Origin: Azadirachta indica
Taxonomy: Eukaryota > Streptophyta > Magnoliopsida > Sapindales > Meliaceae
Assembly (NCBI GenBank): GCA_022749755.1
Contig: CM040450.1
Coordinates: 11,616,913-11,680,912 of the forward strand
DNA length: 64,000 bases
Direction: 5' to 3'
This document shows positions 23,201 to 33,589 of the stretch, one piece after another. The position numbers were made by a program, and so were the translations under genes. The notes under the pieces are model-generated. The model saw only the letters and a list, made by a program, of their open reading frames with translations, did no database searches and was not told the DNA's origin. The first letter of the stretch is position 1, and each line of letters begins with the position of its first letter.

Positions 23201-26200
23201 TCAAGGCTCATAATACTATTCAATGGCCTTTTCAAGGGAATTCCAAGTTCTCCTGTTAAATTATAACTTCACCCGTGAAGTGTCGCTAGAAAGTTTTTTG
23301 AATGTTACATAAAATTTAGTTGTCTCCCGCCAAGCATATATCGCAAATAGAAAATGATTCATTATCTTCTTTCCCTCGAGAATATATCTGCACAAATTCA
23401 AATTTCAGTATTTATGTAGAGGGGAAGGAAAATGGAAGTGACTTCAAATTTAGACTTCAATCGCACCTTGAATCAGAAGAAGCTGCAAGAAGGAAACGAT
23501 AGTGCATTTATTGTGTGTAAGGAGTTCTGGAATCCAGTTGGCAAATATCCACTTCCCCATCTCTAATATGTAATTTATCCTTCTCAATCGCTGAAAATAC
23601 AACATACCCTCCAACTGTTCCTCTTGGTGGGGATGTGATTCTCCAAAAACCGAATCCCCTTCACCAAAATCCTTATGATTCAGAGAATTCTTTTTCATTT
23701 TGAGATAAGCTGCACATGGCATACACCCAATGTAACCTTTCAGTCTCTTTAACCACAACAATTGAACTGGGACTGCTCCTGAAACTCATACCAGTCGTTG
23801 CACGAGGATACCAATCAACAGGTTTAATAAGTTCTACGGCCTTCTTGTTTTCGTACTCGAAAACATCCTTCACAAGGTGCCTAGTTAGGTGCTCGGCTGC
23901 TGCTGCAATAGAAAGTTATGGGCTTATGCCAACAGAGCATGGGATTAAGGAAGCATCACAGACGTATAGCCCTGGATGCGCTTCTATGGGAGCCTTTGGA
24001 TCAAAAACCTGACCGTTGGGGTTACAAACACCATGTGAAGAATCTGAAGATGCATTGTAACCTCCTAAAAGATGAACCGAAGTTCTCCGGTACCTTGGCA
24101 TGAGGAGGATTCCACCTAATTTCTTGGTAAGCTTTTGAAAGGCCTTAATTTTATGTGGACGTAACGGATCCTGGGGTGGAGAAAAACAGATCTTGTTTGT
24201 GCACTTCTCAAACGTGATTTTCCCATCACTCTCATCATATCCCGTGGCATTAAGCACCATTGCTTGGCTTGATTTAAAACATATGAAATGCCTCAGCTTA
24301 TCCATAATCCCATCAAAAAGCCAGTAACCAGTCGGCCATCCATAAGTTGTAATCCCTTTAAACAGCAGGTAGGGATTAGCAGTTGGAAGTACCCCAGTCG
24401 ACAGTGAAAGAACAGAAGAGTAGTGTTGGAAGTGTACATATGGAAACAATTGTGCCTATTACCCATATGCTCATACCAGCACAGAGACAAAAACATGCAC
24501 TTGTGTAAGAATGCTATAAAGTTCTTCCCTTGCATAGTCATTTAAATCCATTTACACCATAAAATCAACCTGAATGTTTGCCAATAATAAATGAATAATA
24601 ATGAACAACAATTATGAGTTGACATGCTGCATATTCACGTTAGAAGTTGCCAGCAAGGATAGGCCAGTCTCATTATATTAAATGAAATCCGAAATCCAAC
24701 CATTAAAGTAAGATTTAAGAAGATGAGAAAATTGGTGGCACCTGGAAAGTAAACTCTTTCACAGATAAGAAAAATGTTTGTCGTATTGTAGTTTGCGCAC
24801 CAATTGATTAAATTTACATTTTTATTACTACCACATAGCAAAAGAAAAACTGGCCCCCAGTCTGATGATCATATCAGTATTCTCTTGTGAAAATAAAACT
24901 CCATGAGAACTAAATTGGATTTTGAGTGTGGAGAAATCTTATACCTGGATTGCGAAACCCAGTGAAGAAGTGTAAGATCAAGAGATGGCTGTCCCAGGCC
25001 GCACTTGAAATGTTTTCTCTGGAATTTCCTTCTGTCTAACCCATATGACTTCAGAGGAGAAGGGCTTCCGGCAAGATAAGCGACAGTATTCCCAGTGCTT
25101 CTGAAAGTTTTAATCCTCTCATCTGTGACTGAAAAAGTATCTCAGTTGTGCCAAAAACTCCAGCTGAGAACAAGTTTTGAGCTTGTTACAGGTTTTGAAA
25201 TCAATTTCGGATAATATATTTAGCATCTGTCGTTACAGCTTACTACCTGATAGGATTACAAAATCTGAGGTTTTGTAGTCAACTTCATTTAAATAAACAA
25301 ACCATTTTCTTCTTTTTCTGCTGTTTTCTCCTTGCAAACTTCCATATGGGTTTTCGACGACATACTGAACTTGACATTCTGTTTTAACCACACATCCAGC
25401 CTGCACAAAAACCAATGAAAAAAATTTGAACAGAGATGAATATATTACAAATGAGGACATGCTTGGACATCTCATAGAGCATTATTTACTCCATGTTGTT
25501 TAGATGGAGAATCAACGAAGGGTTGCCATTCGGACCTTGCCAACATTGATGTTGTTTGTATTATTTCTAACATTTATTGATCTAGAAGCAATATATGGAA
25601 ATAGAGATATAAACTTATAAGCAAATTATCAAACAATGTATGAACTTATAAGAAGTATGCCTCGATAGCTGAAAGAGGATAATTTTTGTCAGTAGAATTT
25701 TCGGCATTATATGAGCATCCAGCAAGACAATTTCCACAGGCTAAGCAGCTAACCATTTGTTGAGGCTTCATTAGATTGGATGGAGCTTCTTCAAGATCAA
25801 AATTTATGCTCAACTTCATCAATTCTTCAGAAATTTCTTCAATCACTCCATTGGCTAATTCTGCCATGACTTTTGCAACAGGAAACCTAACAGGGACACT
25901 CTGTATTCTCAACATAGCAGCAGCAGAAGCTTCACAGCTGTCCCAATCTCTTTCCCATTCCTTTGGCCATTTTGGATTCCTTTTTGCACGAACTGGAGTT
26001 GGCAGCATCAATCCAGCGTTGATTGGTGACCCATCACCAAGCCCACAACCCACTACTGCTACAGAATCACCTTGTTGGAACACCTGTTATTCATGCAGAG
26101 AAGTAATTTTCAACTGCTAAAACACTAAATCATTTTTACCTTTCTTTTAACATACAGGCTTTGCAGAAGCAACCATATAACCAGCATAGAGGAAGGGAGA

Positions 26201-26480
26201 ATAACCTGAAACAAAGCATCTTTTTGGCCAGAGCTGAAACCTACATTCCGGTTCTCCATCCTCACAGCAGACATGAACTTCAAACTGTTAGCTGGAAAAT
26301 CACGAGCCCCCCATTACCGACCTTTCTCTAGTAGACATACCTTTATCCCTGCCATTGCCGTCCGGAAAGCTGCAACAGAACCTCCGTATCCAGATCCCAC
26401 AACAAGAGCATCAAAACCATCTTGTTCTTTATCACTCAAACTTTCTTCCAAATATGCTTGTTTCTCCAACCCTTTTCTTA
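20289..26480 (-). pseudogene. Dead tandem copy of the GMC oxidoreductase-hydrolase gene
   Basis: All exons of the 11227-16904 gene have a counterpart here in the same order and orientation. The initiator ATG is replaced by TTG near 26472. A TAA follows the ...LLEKGR block in exon 1, and the exon-4 counterpart (about 24950-25180) has an internal deletion. Exon 5 has a TAA after GISP (near 23918) and a frameshift near 23750. The exon-9 counterpart lost ~130 bp near 20640, has an in-frame TAA before LIGEESH, and is split by a LINE. The C terminus stops early after LISFFK. The exon-2 counterpart (25646-26083) is still open and keeps the CxxCxxCxxxC cluster. The hydrolase elbow reads AHSAGG, with Ser (codon 22281-22283) where the intact gene has Cys. 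Confidence 0.9.
20798..21952 (-). mobile_element. 5'-truncated LINE insertion with RNase H-like remnant
   Basis: A 1155-bp block absent from the intact sister gene interrupts the exon-9 counterpart. It is flanked by CTGGTGTCACAAA (20785-20797) and CTGGTGTCGCAAA (21953-21965), a 13-bp duplication with one mismatch; the sister gene has this site once. Read on the minus strand it ends in an A-rich tract (T-rich on the plus strand at 20799-20818). It encodes broken pieces of a plant LINE RNase H domain: PLVKINTDGAS near 21760-21790, then THTYREGNKVADIMANLGL near 21400-21460. The short length and 3' A-tract fit a truncated target-primed insertion. Confidence 0.85.
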
Positions 26481-26609
26481 CAAACAATAAAATAAAAGAA
26501 GGGAAAAAGTGTAGGAGAATTCCAGTTTCAGAATTAAACATATTTATAGACGCGTATACTTCCAATACTGAAGATCCTGATACGATTTTGTTCTGTATTG
26601 TGTATTAAA

Positions 26610-27530
26610 ACATTGAAAGAGTGGCTATAATTCAGAAAAACCAAAAATGGGACAAAGATGGCATTGGCAGGTAACCAAGAATGGGACAAATCCAAAGGAC
26701 ATTAATTTGTTTGATTTAACATGTATATTGCACTTTTCACACACATTATTATTAGAGTTAAAAAATAGAATTATAAGCAAAAAAACAGGGCACAAACCCA
26801 CAAGGAATTCCCCGTATTAAATATGAAAAATGTACTTTTCATAATCGTCGTCGAACTGAATATGGTGATTAACGTCTTGTTTATGCAAACTCTTCAATTT
26901 TTATTTTCTTTTTTACTTTCTTTTTAATTTTTATTTTAAGCAGAGTCTCAGACGCTTGCTCTAAATTGCAAGAGACAGGATAAAAATTGGAAAATGCCCT
27001 TTTGTAGCTTATATTCGTCCACGTAAATATTCATCTTCACAAAATTTTTTATAGCTAATTGGTGCGCTGTTATTTGCGTTTTGCCCATTTTTTTCATCAA
27101 AACCTTACCAATCCAAACCCCACCAACTACCAAATCCACGAAACTCAACTCATATTGCATTTTCTTCAACAATCCAAACATAAAGTCTCACAGCCAACAC
27201 CAACGACATTCAATCCAACTTAAAAATTCTAAGATCACAATATAATTCAATATAAACTACTAATCTTGTCTCTTTCACGTATTTGTTGCCACAACCGTGG
27301 GTTTTAGATATATGGGTGGTTTCCTCGATTTCACAGTTGTACAATAGGTATTATTTGGGGGAAAATTTTCGGGATAAAAGTTAAAAAGATTTGGGATATT
27401 TTGATAAGGGGTAAAATTATTTATTTTCTAAAATTTGGGATGGTTTTGAAATTAAAAGTTACTATTGAATATTTGTAAAATTTCGCTTTTAGTTTTGGAT
27501 GTGTTGATAAATTTTCCTCCTTTCTAACAC
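26610..27530. other. Intergenic DNA, no gene seen
   Basis: A minus-strand 77-codon frame (26948-27181) lacks recognisable motifs. Otherwise AT-rich sequence. Confidence 0.4.
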
Positions 27531-28325
27531 CTCAAAGTTTTTTCTTACTAGAACAAGAACCCACACTTTCATCTAGGAGGAACCTCACTTTTTGATAAGA
27601 TCTCGAGTAAAAATAAATTTTTGCTTATCTAGCACTAGAAAGTTTTCACTTGTCTATTTTCTAAAAACAATTTATAATTTTGGGTTCATACTTTCTAATT
27701 AGAAGAAACTTTTTTTCTTTTGTCTACTTTATGAACACAATGCCATACTTTCTATTTAGAAGAAACATTTTTTCTTTTACCCACTTTCTGAAAACAATAT
27801 ATAATTTTAGTGTCTATTTTCTGAAAACAATTTATAACCTATATTTTGAAAACAATCTATAATTTTGGGCTTACACTTTCCAATTATAAGAAACTTTTGT
27901 ACTAGAAAATTTCTTTTACGAATAAACTTTTGCGCTTACTTGCTAAAAAATAATGTCACACTTTCAGTTTCTTTTACCTACTTTCTAAAAACGATCTACA
28001 ACTTTGGTACCTAGTTTTTAAAACAATTTATAAGCTATATTCTAAAAACAATCTTTTAGTTAGAAGAATTTTTTCTTTTTCTTTTTTTACCTATTTCTGA
28101 AAATAATCCATAATTTGCCCCTAGTTTTTAAAACAATCTAACTTATATTCTGAAAACAATCTTCTAGTTAGAAAATTTTTTTTTTCTTTTGCTTACTTAT
28201 CAATCTATAATTTTGTACTTAATTTTTTAAAATATCTATAATCTACTCTTTCAAAAAAAATCTAACTTTAGGGATTTTTTTTTTTCTTTTGCTTACTTCT
28301 AAAAACAATATATAATTTTATACTT
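27530..28325. repeat. Degenerate tandem repeat upstream of the TFIIIA relic
   Basis: A block made of TTTTTCTTTTGCTTACTT, CTAAAAACAAT and TATAATTTTG variants recurs near 27714, 27771, 27970, 28075, 28183 and 28278, at irregular 57-200 bp spacing. Diverged, non-coding. Confidence 0.6.
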
Positions 28326-28329
28326 AAAT

Positions 28330-29529
28330 TTTGCTCGTCCAGTTCAGAATTGCAATCGTGAATTTGCCTTTCAAGGCAATATGAAAAGGCATGTGAAGGT
28401 ATTTCATTATGAGGACTCCACATCAACTGATGTTAAAGATCAGAAGCAGTATGTCTGTCCTGTAATTGGTTGTGGAAAAACGTTCAAATTTCAATTAAAG
28501 CTGTAAGAGCATGAGGATTCTCACAGCAAGTTGTTTTAATTACCTATTCATTCTGTAGAAGTTTTAACCTATCATCTTGTTTAATTTATTTTACATTGAA
28601 TAACTCCTGTATTCTTCAAATGAACCGGACATATTAATTTCTCCATTACAAACTCTAATGTATATCTTTTGGAATACAGTTAAGTTGGATTCTGTGGAGG
28701 CATTTTGTTCCGAGCCTCGACGTATGAAATACTTTTCAAGCAAGCAATGTCTTGAATGGTCCTGTCACCAACACATTACATGGGAGATATGTGGGACAAG
28801 GCAGTTGAGAAAGAACATTAAGCGGCATCTTCGCACACATGAGGCAAGAGGTTCTTCTGAAAGAATTAAATATATAAATGTATGTTCAATGGTTGTCTTC
28901 ACTCGTTTGCAACTGCAAGTTATCATTTTAACTTTAAGTGAAATAAGATTTCCTTTTTCGAAATTTTATGTTTGTCGTCCCCATTTTTCGATTGAAAACT
29001 GACTGACATTTTTTGGTCCATGTTGGAAGCTTGGAATGTAGAATTCTACCCTGTTTTATTACACAGTATTAGTTAGATAATGTCTTATTATTTATTAATT
29101 TATCTTTCCCCGGAGTTTATTTGTACAGAAATCAAATCTCCGGCACCATGTGAAGGCTGTCCATTATGAAATCCGACCTTTTGCTTGTGGTTTTCCAGGT
29201 TGTGGTATGACATTCGCCTATGAGCACGTGAGAGACAACCATGAGAGGTCAGGGTGCCATACTTATGTCCCTGTAAGTTTTTGCAGAATTGTCACCATAA
29301 ATTTCTCCTAACTGTCATAGAAACGAAAAACTCATACTCGGTGTTTTAATTGCTTTGGAATCAGGGGGATTTTACGGAGGCTGATGAGCAATTCAGGTCA
29401 AGGCCTACGGGTGGGCGAAAAAAAAAGTACCCAACTGTGGAAATATTGACGCGGAAGAGGGTTAGTGCACCAACTTTAACTGAATCCTGTAATGTGGATA
29501 GTGATTGCACCAGTCAATCTCCCGGATGA
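28330..29529 (+). pseudogene. TFIIIA-type zinc-finger gene relic (3' two thirds)
   Basis: Exon-like blocks with plant TFIIIA wording appear in order: 28330-28520 (PVQNCNREFAFQGNMKRH and CPVIGCGKTFKFQLKL), 28680-28870 (KLDSVEAFCSEP, CEICGTRQLRKNIKRHLRTH), 29129-29272 (KSNLRHHVKAVHYE, FACGFPGCGMTFAYEHVRDN) and 29365-29529 (GDFTEADEQFRSRPTGGRKK). In the family this protein binds the 5S rRNA gene and 5S RNA through C2H2 fingers. Here the N-terminal fingers are absent, a TAA (28504-28506) interrupts the first block, the second block loses finger cysteines and runs out of the family sequence after SSERIK, and part of one finger is missing before 29129. It is a relic, possibly still transcribed since splice sites around the last two blocks look sound. 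Confidence 0.8.
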
Positions 29530-29833
29530 TAGAGATGGTATGTATGCATTCAGTCATTCTGTCTATGCCTCAAGATGGAAAGCATCAGAAAACTCTATAA
29601 ATTTTTGGAGACTATTTTAAACGTCAATGGGAGTTTAAAACATGAGAACTTAATCACATTAAAATAGCCGCATACTTGAATATCAATTGATTTTACTCTC
29701 AATCAATTTCTGAGAGATCAAATTTGTCTTCATGCAATCAGTTTCCATTTTGATTGCTTGTTTACTAAATTTGCATTTTTGTTTCGTTATTGTTATTATT
29801 AATTTCTTTTGAGTTCGTTAACTTCAAAGAGGC
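29530..29833. other. Spacer between TFIIIA relic and retrozyme
   Basis: AT-rich, no feature recognised. Confidence 0.5.
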
Positions 29834-29837
29834 AAGG

Positions 29838-30117
29838 TGTCACGCGCCCAGCGGAAAGGCACGTGCGGCACCCTTGTAGACCCCCATGTCGAGGGTAAGC
29901 CTTGTTAGTCCGTCGCATATTTAACTGGTTTCGGCCTACCTTGGCCTCATCAGGAGGACGGCTTCAGTCCCCGACCAGTTCGGGCAGAGGTGGTCTAAGT
30001 CTCCTCTACATAATAGCCCTTGAGACTGAAGCCGACTTTGCACCATGAAACATCAATGTGCTTGAGTTGTCACACCCCAACACACCCAGCCAACATGCGA
30101 TCTTTCGTGCTATGACA
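29838..30117 (-). repeat. Retrozyme LTR copy 1
   Basis: 280 bp, with TGTCACG/CGTGACA-type termini. It differs from copies 2 and 3 at a few single bases (for example TTGTAGA versus TCATAGA and TCGTAGA near its plus-strand start, and a GTCCGTCG/GCCCGTCG difference). Just outside at 29834-29837 is the AAGG target duplication. Confidence 0.92.
29923..29980 (-). ncRNA. Type III hammerhead ribozyme, copy 1
   Basis: Minus-strand order: AACUGG (stem III, 29975-29980), UC with cleavage after the C at 29973, GGGGAC (29967-29972), loop UGAAGCC, GUCCUC (29954-29959; stem I with one G-U pair), CUGAUGA (29947-29953), GGCC, loop AAGGUA, GGCC (stem II), GAAA (29929-29932) and CCAGUU (29923-29928; stem III). 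Every conserved core base is present and stem III pairs six of six. Stem III is the open one, so this is a type III hammerhead, the class found in retrozymes and viroid-like RNAs. Self-cleavage is predicted, not shown. Confidence 0.95.
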
Positions 30118-30593
30118 TTTTTCACCACCGAAAATCGTGCACGTCCTCGTGCACTTGGCCATCTTCAAATTTTTCGCCAGCTCAATTGGTAGACCATCGA
30201 GGTCCTACCCTGCATACCGCTCCACTCCCTAACGCCCATCTCCCCCGGGCTAAGGAGACTCCCATAAAGAGAACACGATAACACCTCGTCGTGCGGGCAC
30301 GCCATCTTCGACGTACGGTGGTAGCAGTGCTTGGCGTAGATGAGGCGCTATGCGGTTGCCTTTCAAACCACTATGCTCATCTTCCCCCAGGAAGATCCCC
30401 ATACCGCAGGACACAACATAGTGCGAGCACGCCCACATTCGGGGCTGCGTGGCGAAGGGTCACACAATAGACACCCCGTTTTCCCTCGCCCAATCTTACG
30501 GGCTAATATCCTCGGCCGTCTCGGTGGATTCCCACAGGAGTCAGGAACGTAGCGAGATTTTGCGGAAATTCTCGTTCCTGATCTGATACCATC
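30118..30593 (-). other. Retrozyme internal region 1 with PBS and purine tract
   Basis: Non-coding 476-bp internal domain. The minus-strand TGGTATCAGA primer-binding site lies at 30582-30591, two bases from LTR copy 2, and the purine-rich tract lies at 30118-30129 against LTR copy 1. No open frame has recognisable protein character. Confidence 0.85.
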
Positions 30594-30873
30594 TGTCACG
30601 CGCCCAGCGGAAAGGCACGTGCGGCACCCTCATAGACCCCCATGTCGAGGGTAAGCCTTGTTAGCCCGTCGCATATTTAACTGGTTTCGGCCTACCTTGG
30701 CCTCATCAGGAGGACGGCTTCAGTCCCCGACCAGTTCGGGCAGAGGTGGTCTAAGTCTCCTCTACATAATAGCCCTTGAGACTGAAGCCGACTTTGCACC
30801 ATGAAACATCAATGTGCTTGAGTTGTCACACCCCAACACACCCAGCCAACATGCGATCTTTCGTGCTGTGACA
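30594..30873 (-). repeat. Retrozyme LTR copy 2 (central, shared)
   Basis: 280 bp, 756 bp from copy 1. It serves both tandem units, which is how an integrated dimer or an LTR-LTR recombination product looks. Confidence 0.92.
30679..30736 (-). ncRNA. Type III hammerhead ribozyme, copy 2
   Basis: Identical over all 58 positions to copy 1: CUGAUGA at 30703-30709, GAAA at 30685-30688, cleavage expected after the C complementary to 30729. Cleavage here and at copy 1 would release a 756-nt RNA. Confidence 0.95.
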
Positions 30874-31348
30874 TTTTTCACCACCGAAAATCGTGCACGT
30901 CCTCGTGCACTTGGCCATCTTCAAATTTTTCGCCAGCTCAATTGGTAGACCATCGAGGTCCTACCTGCATACCGCTCCACTCCCTAACGCCCATCTCCCC
31001 CGGGCTAAGGAGACTCCCATAAAGAGAACACGATAACACCTCGTCGTGCGGGCACGCCATCTTCGACGTACGGTGGTAGCAGTGCTTGGCGTAGATGAGG
31101 CGCTATGCGGTTGCCTTTCAAACCACTATGCTCATCTTCCCCCAGGAAGATCCCCATACCGCAGGACACAACATAGTGCGAGCACGCCCACATTCGGGGC
31201 TGCGTGGCGAAGGGTCACACAATAGACACCCCGTTTTCCCTCGCCCAATCTTACGGGCTAATATCCTCGGCCGTCTCGGTGGATTCCCACAGGAGTCAGG
31301 AACGTAGCGAGATTTTGCGGAAATTCTCGTTCCTGATCTGATACCATC
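30874..31348 (-). other. Retrozyme internal region 2 with PBS and purine tract
   Basis: Essentially a copy of internal region 1 with a one-base deletion (CTACCTGCAT versus CTACCCTGCAT), hence 475 bp. The primer-binding site TGGTATCAGA lies at 31337-31346 on the minus strand, next to LTR copy 3, which is the 5' LTR in transcription sense. Confidence 0.85.
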
Positions 31349-31628
31349 TGTCACGCGCCCAGCGGAAAGGCACGTGCGGCACCCTCGTAGACCCCCATGT
31401 CGAGGGTAAGCCTTGTTAGCCCGTCGCATATTTAACTGGTTTCGGCCTACCTTGGCCTCATCAGGAGGACGGCTTCAGTCCCCGACCAGTTCGGGCAGGG
31501 GTGGTCTAAGTTCCCTCTACATAATAGCCCTTGAGACTGAAGCCGACTTTGCACCATGAAACATCAATGTGCTTGAGTTGTCACACCCCAGCACACCCAG
31601 CCAACATGCGATCTTTCGTGCCGTGACA
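31349..31628 (-). repeat. Retrozyme LTR copy 3 (5' LTR in transcription sense)
   Basis: 280 bp, starting 755 bp after copy 2. It has two or three private substitutions (for example GGCAGGGG for GGCAGAGG and AGTTCCCTC for AGTCTCCTC). The plus-strand end GTGACA is followed by the AAGG target duplication (31629-31632). Confidence 0.92.
31434..31491 (-). ncRNA. Type III hammerhead ribozyme, copy 3
   Basis: Same 58 bases as copies 1 and 2: CUGAUGA at 31458-31464, GAAA at 31440-31443, expected cleavage after the C complementary to 31484. The substitutions private to this LTR lie outside the ribozyme. Confidence 0.95.
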
Positions 31629-31632
31629 AAGG

Positions 31633-32428
31633 GCTTTTATCGATTTTGAATTTTGACGATTTTTTCATAGGGTTTTTTCTGGCCATCGTTTTCCTTTTGT
31701 TTTATAGCTACCATAGTGATTGCCGATTGATTAAAATAGTTTTATCGTCAAATTGCATGCTTTTACTTTGTGATGATAAACAAACATTTAATTGTTACTA
31801 ACATAGAAATTATTATCGTAGTATATTTATTCCCATTTCTTTTCACATAACTGTTTACAGCTTCTTTTATGATGAATATATACAAATTATTTGTTCATGG
31901 TGAATTACTTAGCAAAGAGATGTGGCATGGTTAAAAACAATATTACACCTTTGCTGTAATACACACAACAGTTTTGAATTAGACAGATTTCGGAGCATAC
32001 ACAATACAACTTTCAGTAGAATTCTGCCCTATCTTACATATTAATTTCGTTGACACTACAACCAGATCGGTAACATCAAAAGCCAATACTTCAATGTAGC
32101 ATTTTTCAGAATAGTGTTTTACGGTGATGAAGTTATATGATATATAGATATATACTTCGGCAATAGATTACAGACTACATTACTGAGATCAATTCATGCT
32201 ATTCCCTTGAATTGAAACACAAGTTTAAAGGTCTAGCACAAATCTTGTTTGTTCTGTTTGTTCAGTATTTTAATTATGATTTTCTAGCAAGCAATAAGCA
32301 GCAATTATGCTGAAATTTACCTTGAAAAAAAAGTTATAGATGTACTAAACCTCCATGATACTGTTCTCACAAGCTAATGGAGAAAGTTCATATCAACGGC
32401 AGAGGAGTAGAATGCAATAGTTGTTCGT
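31633..32428. other. Intergenic DNA, no gene seen
   Basis: AT-rich, no recognisable gene or repeat. Confidence 0.4.
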
Positions 32429-32518
32429 TCATGCCTTTGTTTGATCGGGAGGAAAGTGTTCATCTTGACTTCCGTTGGACTTTTCAGGAACCGCTAGCTG
32501 CTTACTCGTCTCACGAAA
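32429..32518 (-). pseudogene. Possible last-exon fragment of an unknown gene
   Basis: On the minus strand a short open stretch reads FRETSKQLAVPEKSNGSQDE and continues with a proline-containing tail ending QTKA and a TGA (32429-32431). It looks like a hydrophilic protein C terminus, but there is no upstream exon before the MITE and the SNX1 promoter, and no clear acceptor. A truncated relic is the likeliest reading. Confidence 0.3.
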
Positions 32519-32702
32519 TTCAATGCAAATAACATTATAATTAGATAATTACTCTCATATATTTTAAAAAAACATCCACTCTCATTTTGATTAGTAATTT
32601 TTTAACTTTATACAATTTTTTATATATTATGTTACATGTTTTAAATATTATGGGTTAATTTTAAACTATTTTACATGTTTAAATATTATTGCTTAATTTT
32701 AA

Positions 32703-33257
32703 GGGAAATAATAAAAAATACTCTATATTGTAATCCAAAATTCAAAAATGCTCCTATTAATAAAAGTCATCAAAAACTGTACTATTTTGACTTATTTGGA
32801 CAAAAATATTCCTATACCCACTTTGAAATAAAGTTTTACTTTTTTATTTTGTTATTATTGGAAATAAGTTTTAAGTAAAATAAAAATTTGACTTAATCAA
32901 AATTTACTTTTTAAAATTTTTGCCATATTCAAAAGTAAAAATGGGGTAAAATTAAATTTTATTTTACTTGAAACTAGGTTTCTGAGTTATGTTATATTTT
33001 CACTTCATTTAAAAACTACTTTTAAATAAAGTAAAAATTTAATTTTATTTAAAAATAAGTTTCGAATAAAGTTAAATTTTATTTTACTCAAAACCTATTT
33101 TTGAGTAATAATGAAATGAAAAAATAAGACTTTAGTTTAAAGTTGATATAAGAGTATTTTTGTTAAAAAAATTAAAATAAAATATTTTTAAATATTTGTT
33201 AAAGGTGAGCATTTTTTAATTTGAAGTTATAAAAGGAGATATTTTTAGTTATTTCCC
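32703..33257. mobile_element. Mutator-like MITE upstream of SNX1
   Basis: Inverted ends GGGAAATAATAAAAAATACTC (left) and GGGAAATAACTAAAAATATC (right, other strand). It is flanked by 9-base repeats TAATTTTAA (32694-32702) and TAATTCTAA (33258-33266), 8 of 9 identical, the duplication length of Mutator-type elements. 555 bp, AT-rich, non-coding, with further internal inverted symmetry. Confidence 0.75.
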
Positions 33258-33589
33258 TAATTCTAAACCATCTTGACAGTTGAATGTAGTAGTACAACAT
33301 TAATTGTGTTTCGAAAAATAATTAAATAAAAATATTAAACCCTCTTGACGGGTAAGGCCCCTCGGTCGCTGTGGTGTCGCTATTATGCACGCTTTCTCGC
33401 GCGCCTGAGATGGCAAGTTACATGATCAGAGCGCACAGCGCACCGCAGCACATTTTAGAGAACACCTCAGTTTCCAATTCTCCCCACCAGACACGCTCGC
33501 TTGTTTCTGCTTGAGTATCCAAACGGAAAGTTATTAATTAGTGTTTCCTTCGATCTTTCTCATTCAACTCTCCAGTTCCCAAATACACC

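Larger units (their letters stand above)
29838..31628 (-). mobile_element. Tandem retrozyme: non-autonomous LTR element with hammerhead ribozymes
   Basis: Structure: LTR (29838-30117), internal 476 bp (30118-30593), LTR (30594-30873), internal 475 bp (30874-31348), LTR (31349-31628). It is much more GC-rich than its surroundings. Each 280-bp LTR, read on the minus strand, starts TGTCA and ends GTGACA. Next to the LTR, the minus strand shows GA then TGGTATCAGA, complementary to the 3' end of initiator tRNA-Met (primer-binding site). At the other side of each internal region is a purine-rich GGTGGTGAAAAA tract. AAGG flanks both ends (29834-29837 and 31629-31632), a 4-bp target duplication. There is no gag or pol; open frames of 62-103 codons in the repeats are not protein-like. 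Every LTR holds an intact hammerhead. LTRs, ~280/476-bp sizes, tRNA-Met PBS, 4-bp duplication and hammerheads together match plant retrozymes. The near identity of the units suggests recent insertion. Confidence 0.93.

Noticed and set aside
23716..24103. Plus-strand frames antisense to the dead oxidoreductase exon 5
   Set aside because: Shadow frames of the conserved minus-strand coding sequence; the same shadow occurs at 14040-14267 over the intact gene.
30250..31429. Open frames of 62-103 codons on both strands, repeated at 755-bp spacing
   Set aside because: They are copies of the same GC-rich non-coding internal region of the retrozyme. Both strands are open at once, the frames cross the LTR boundary and no protein motif is visible.
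29838..31628. Cassandra-type TRIM (LTRs carrying a 5S rRNA-like segment)
   Set aside because: No 5S rRNA internal-promoter sequence is present in the LTR; the hammerhead core explains the conserved segment instead.
29838..31628. CRISPR-like or satellite array
   Set aside because: The unit is 755/756 bp with LTR termini, primer-binding site and target duplication, and there are only 2.4 units.
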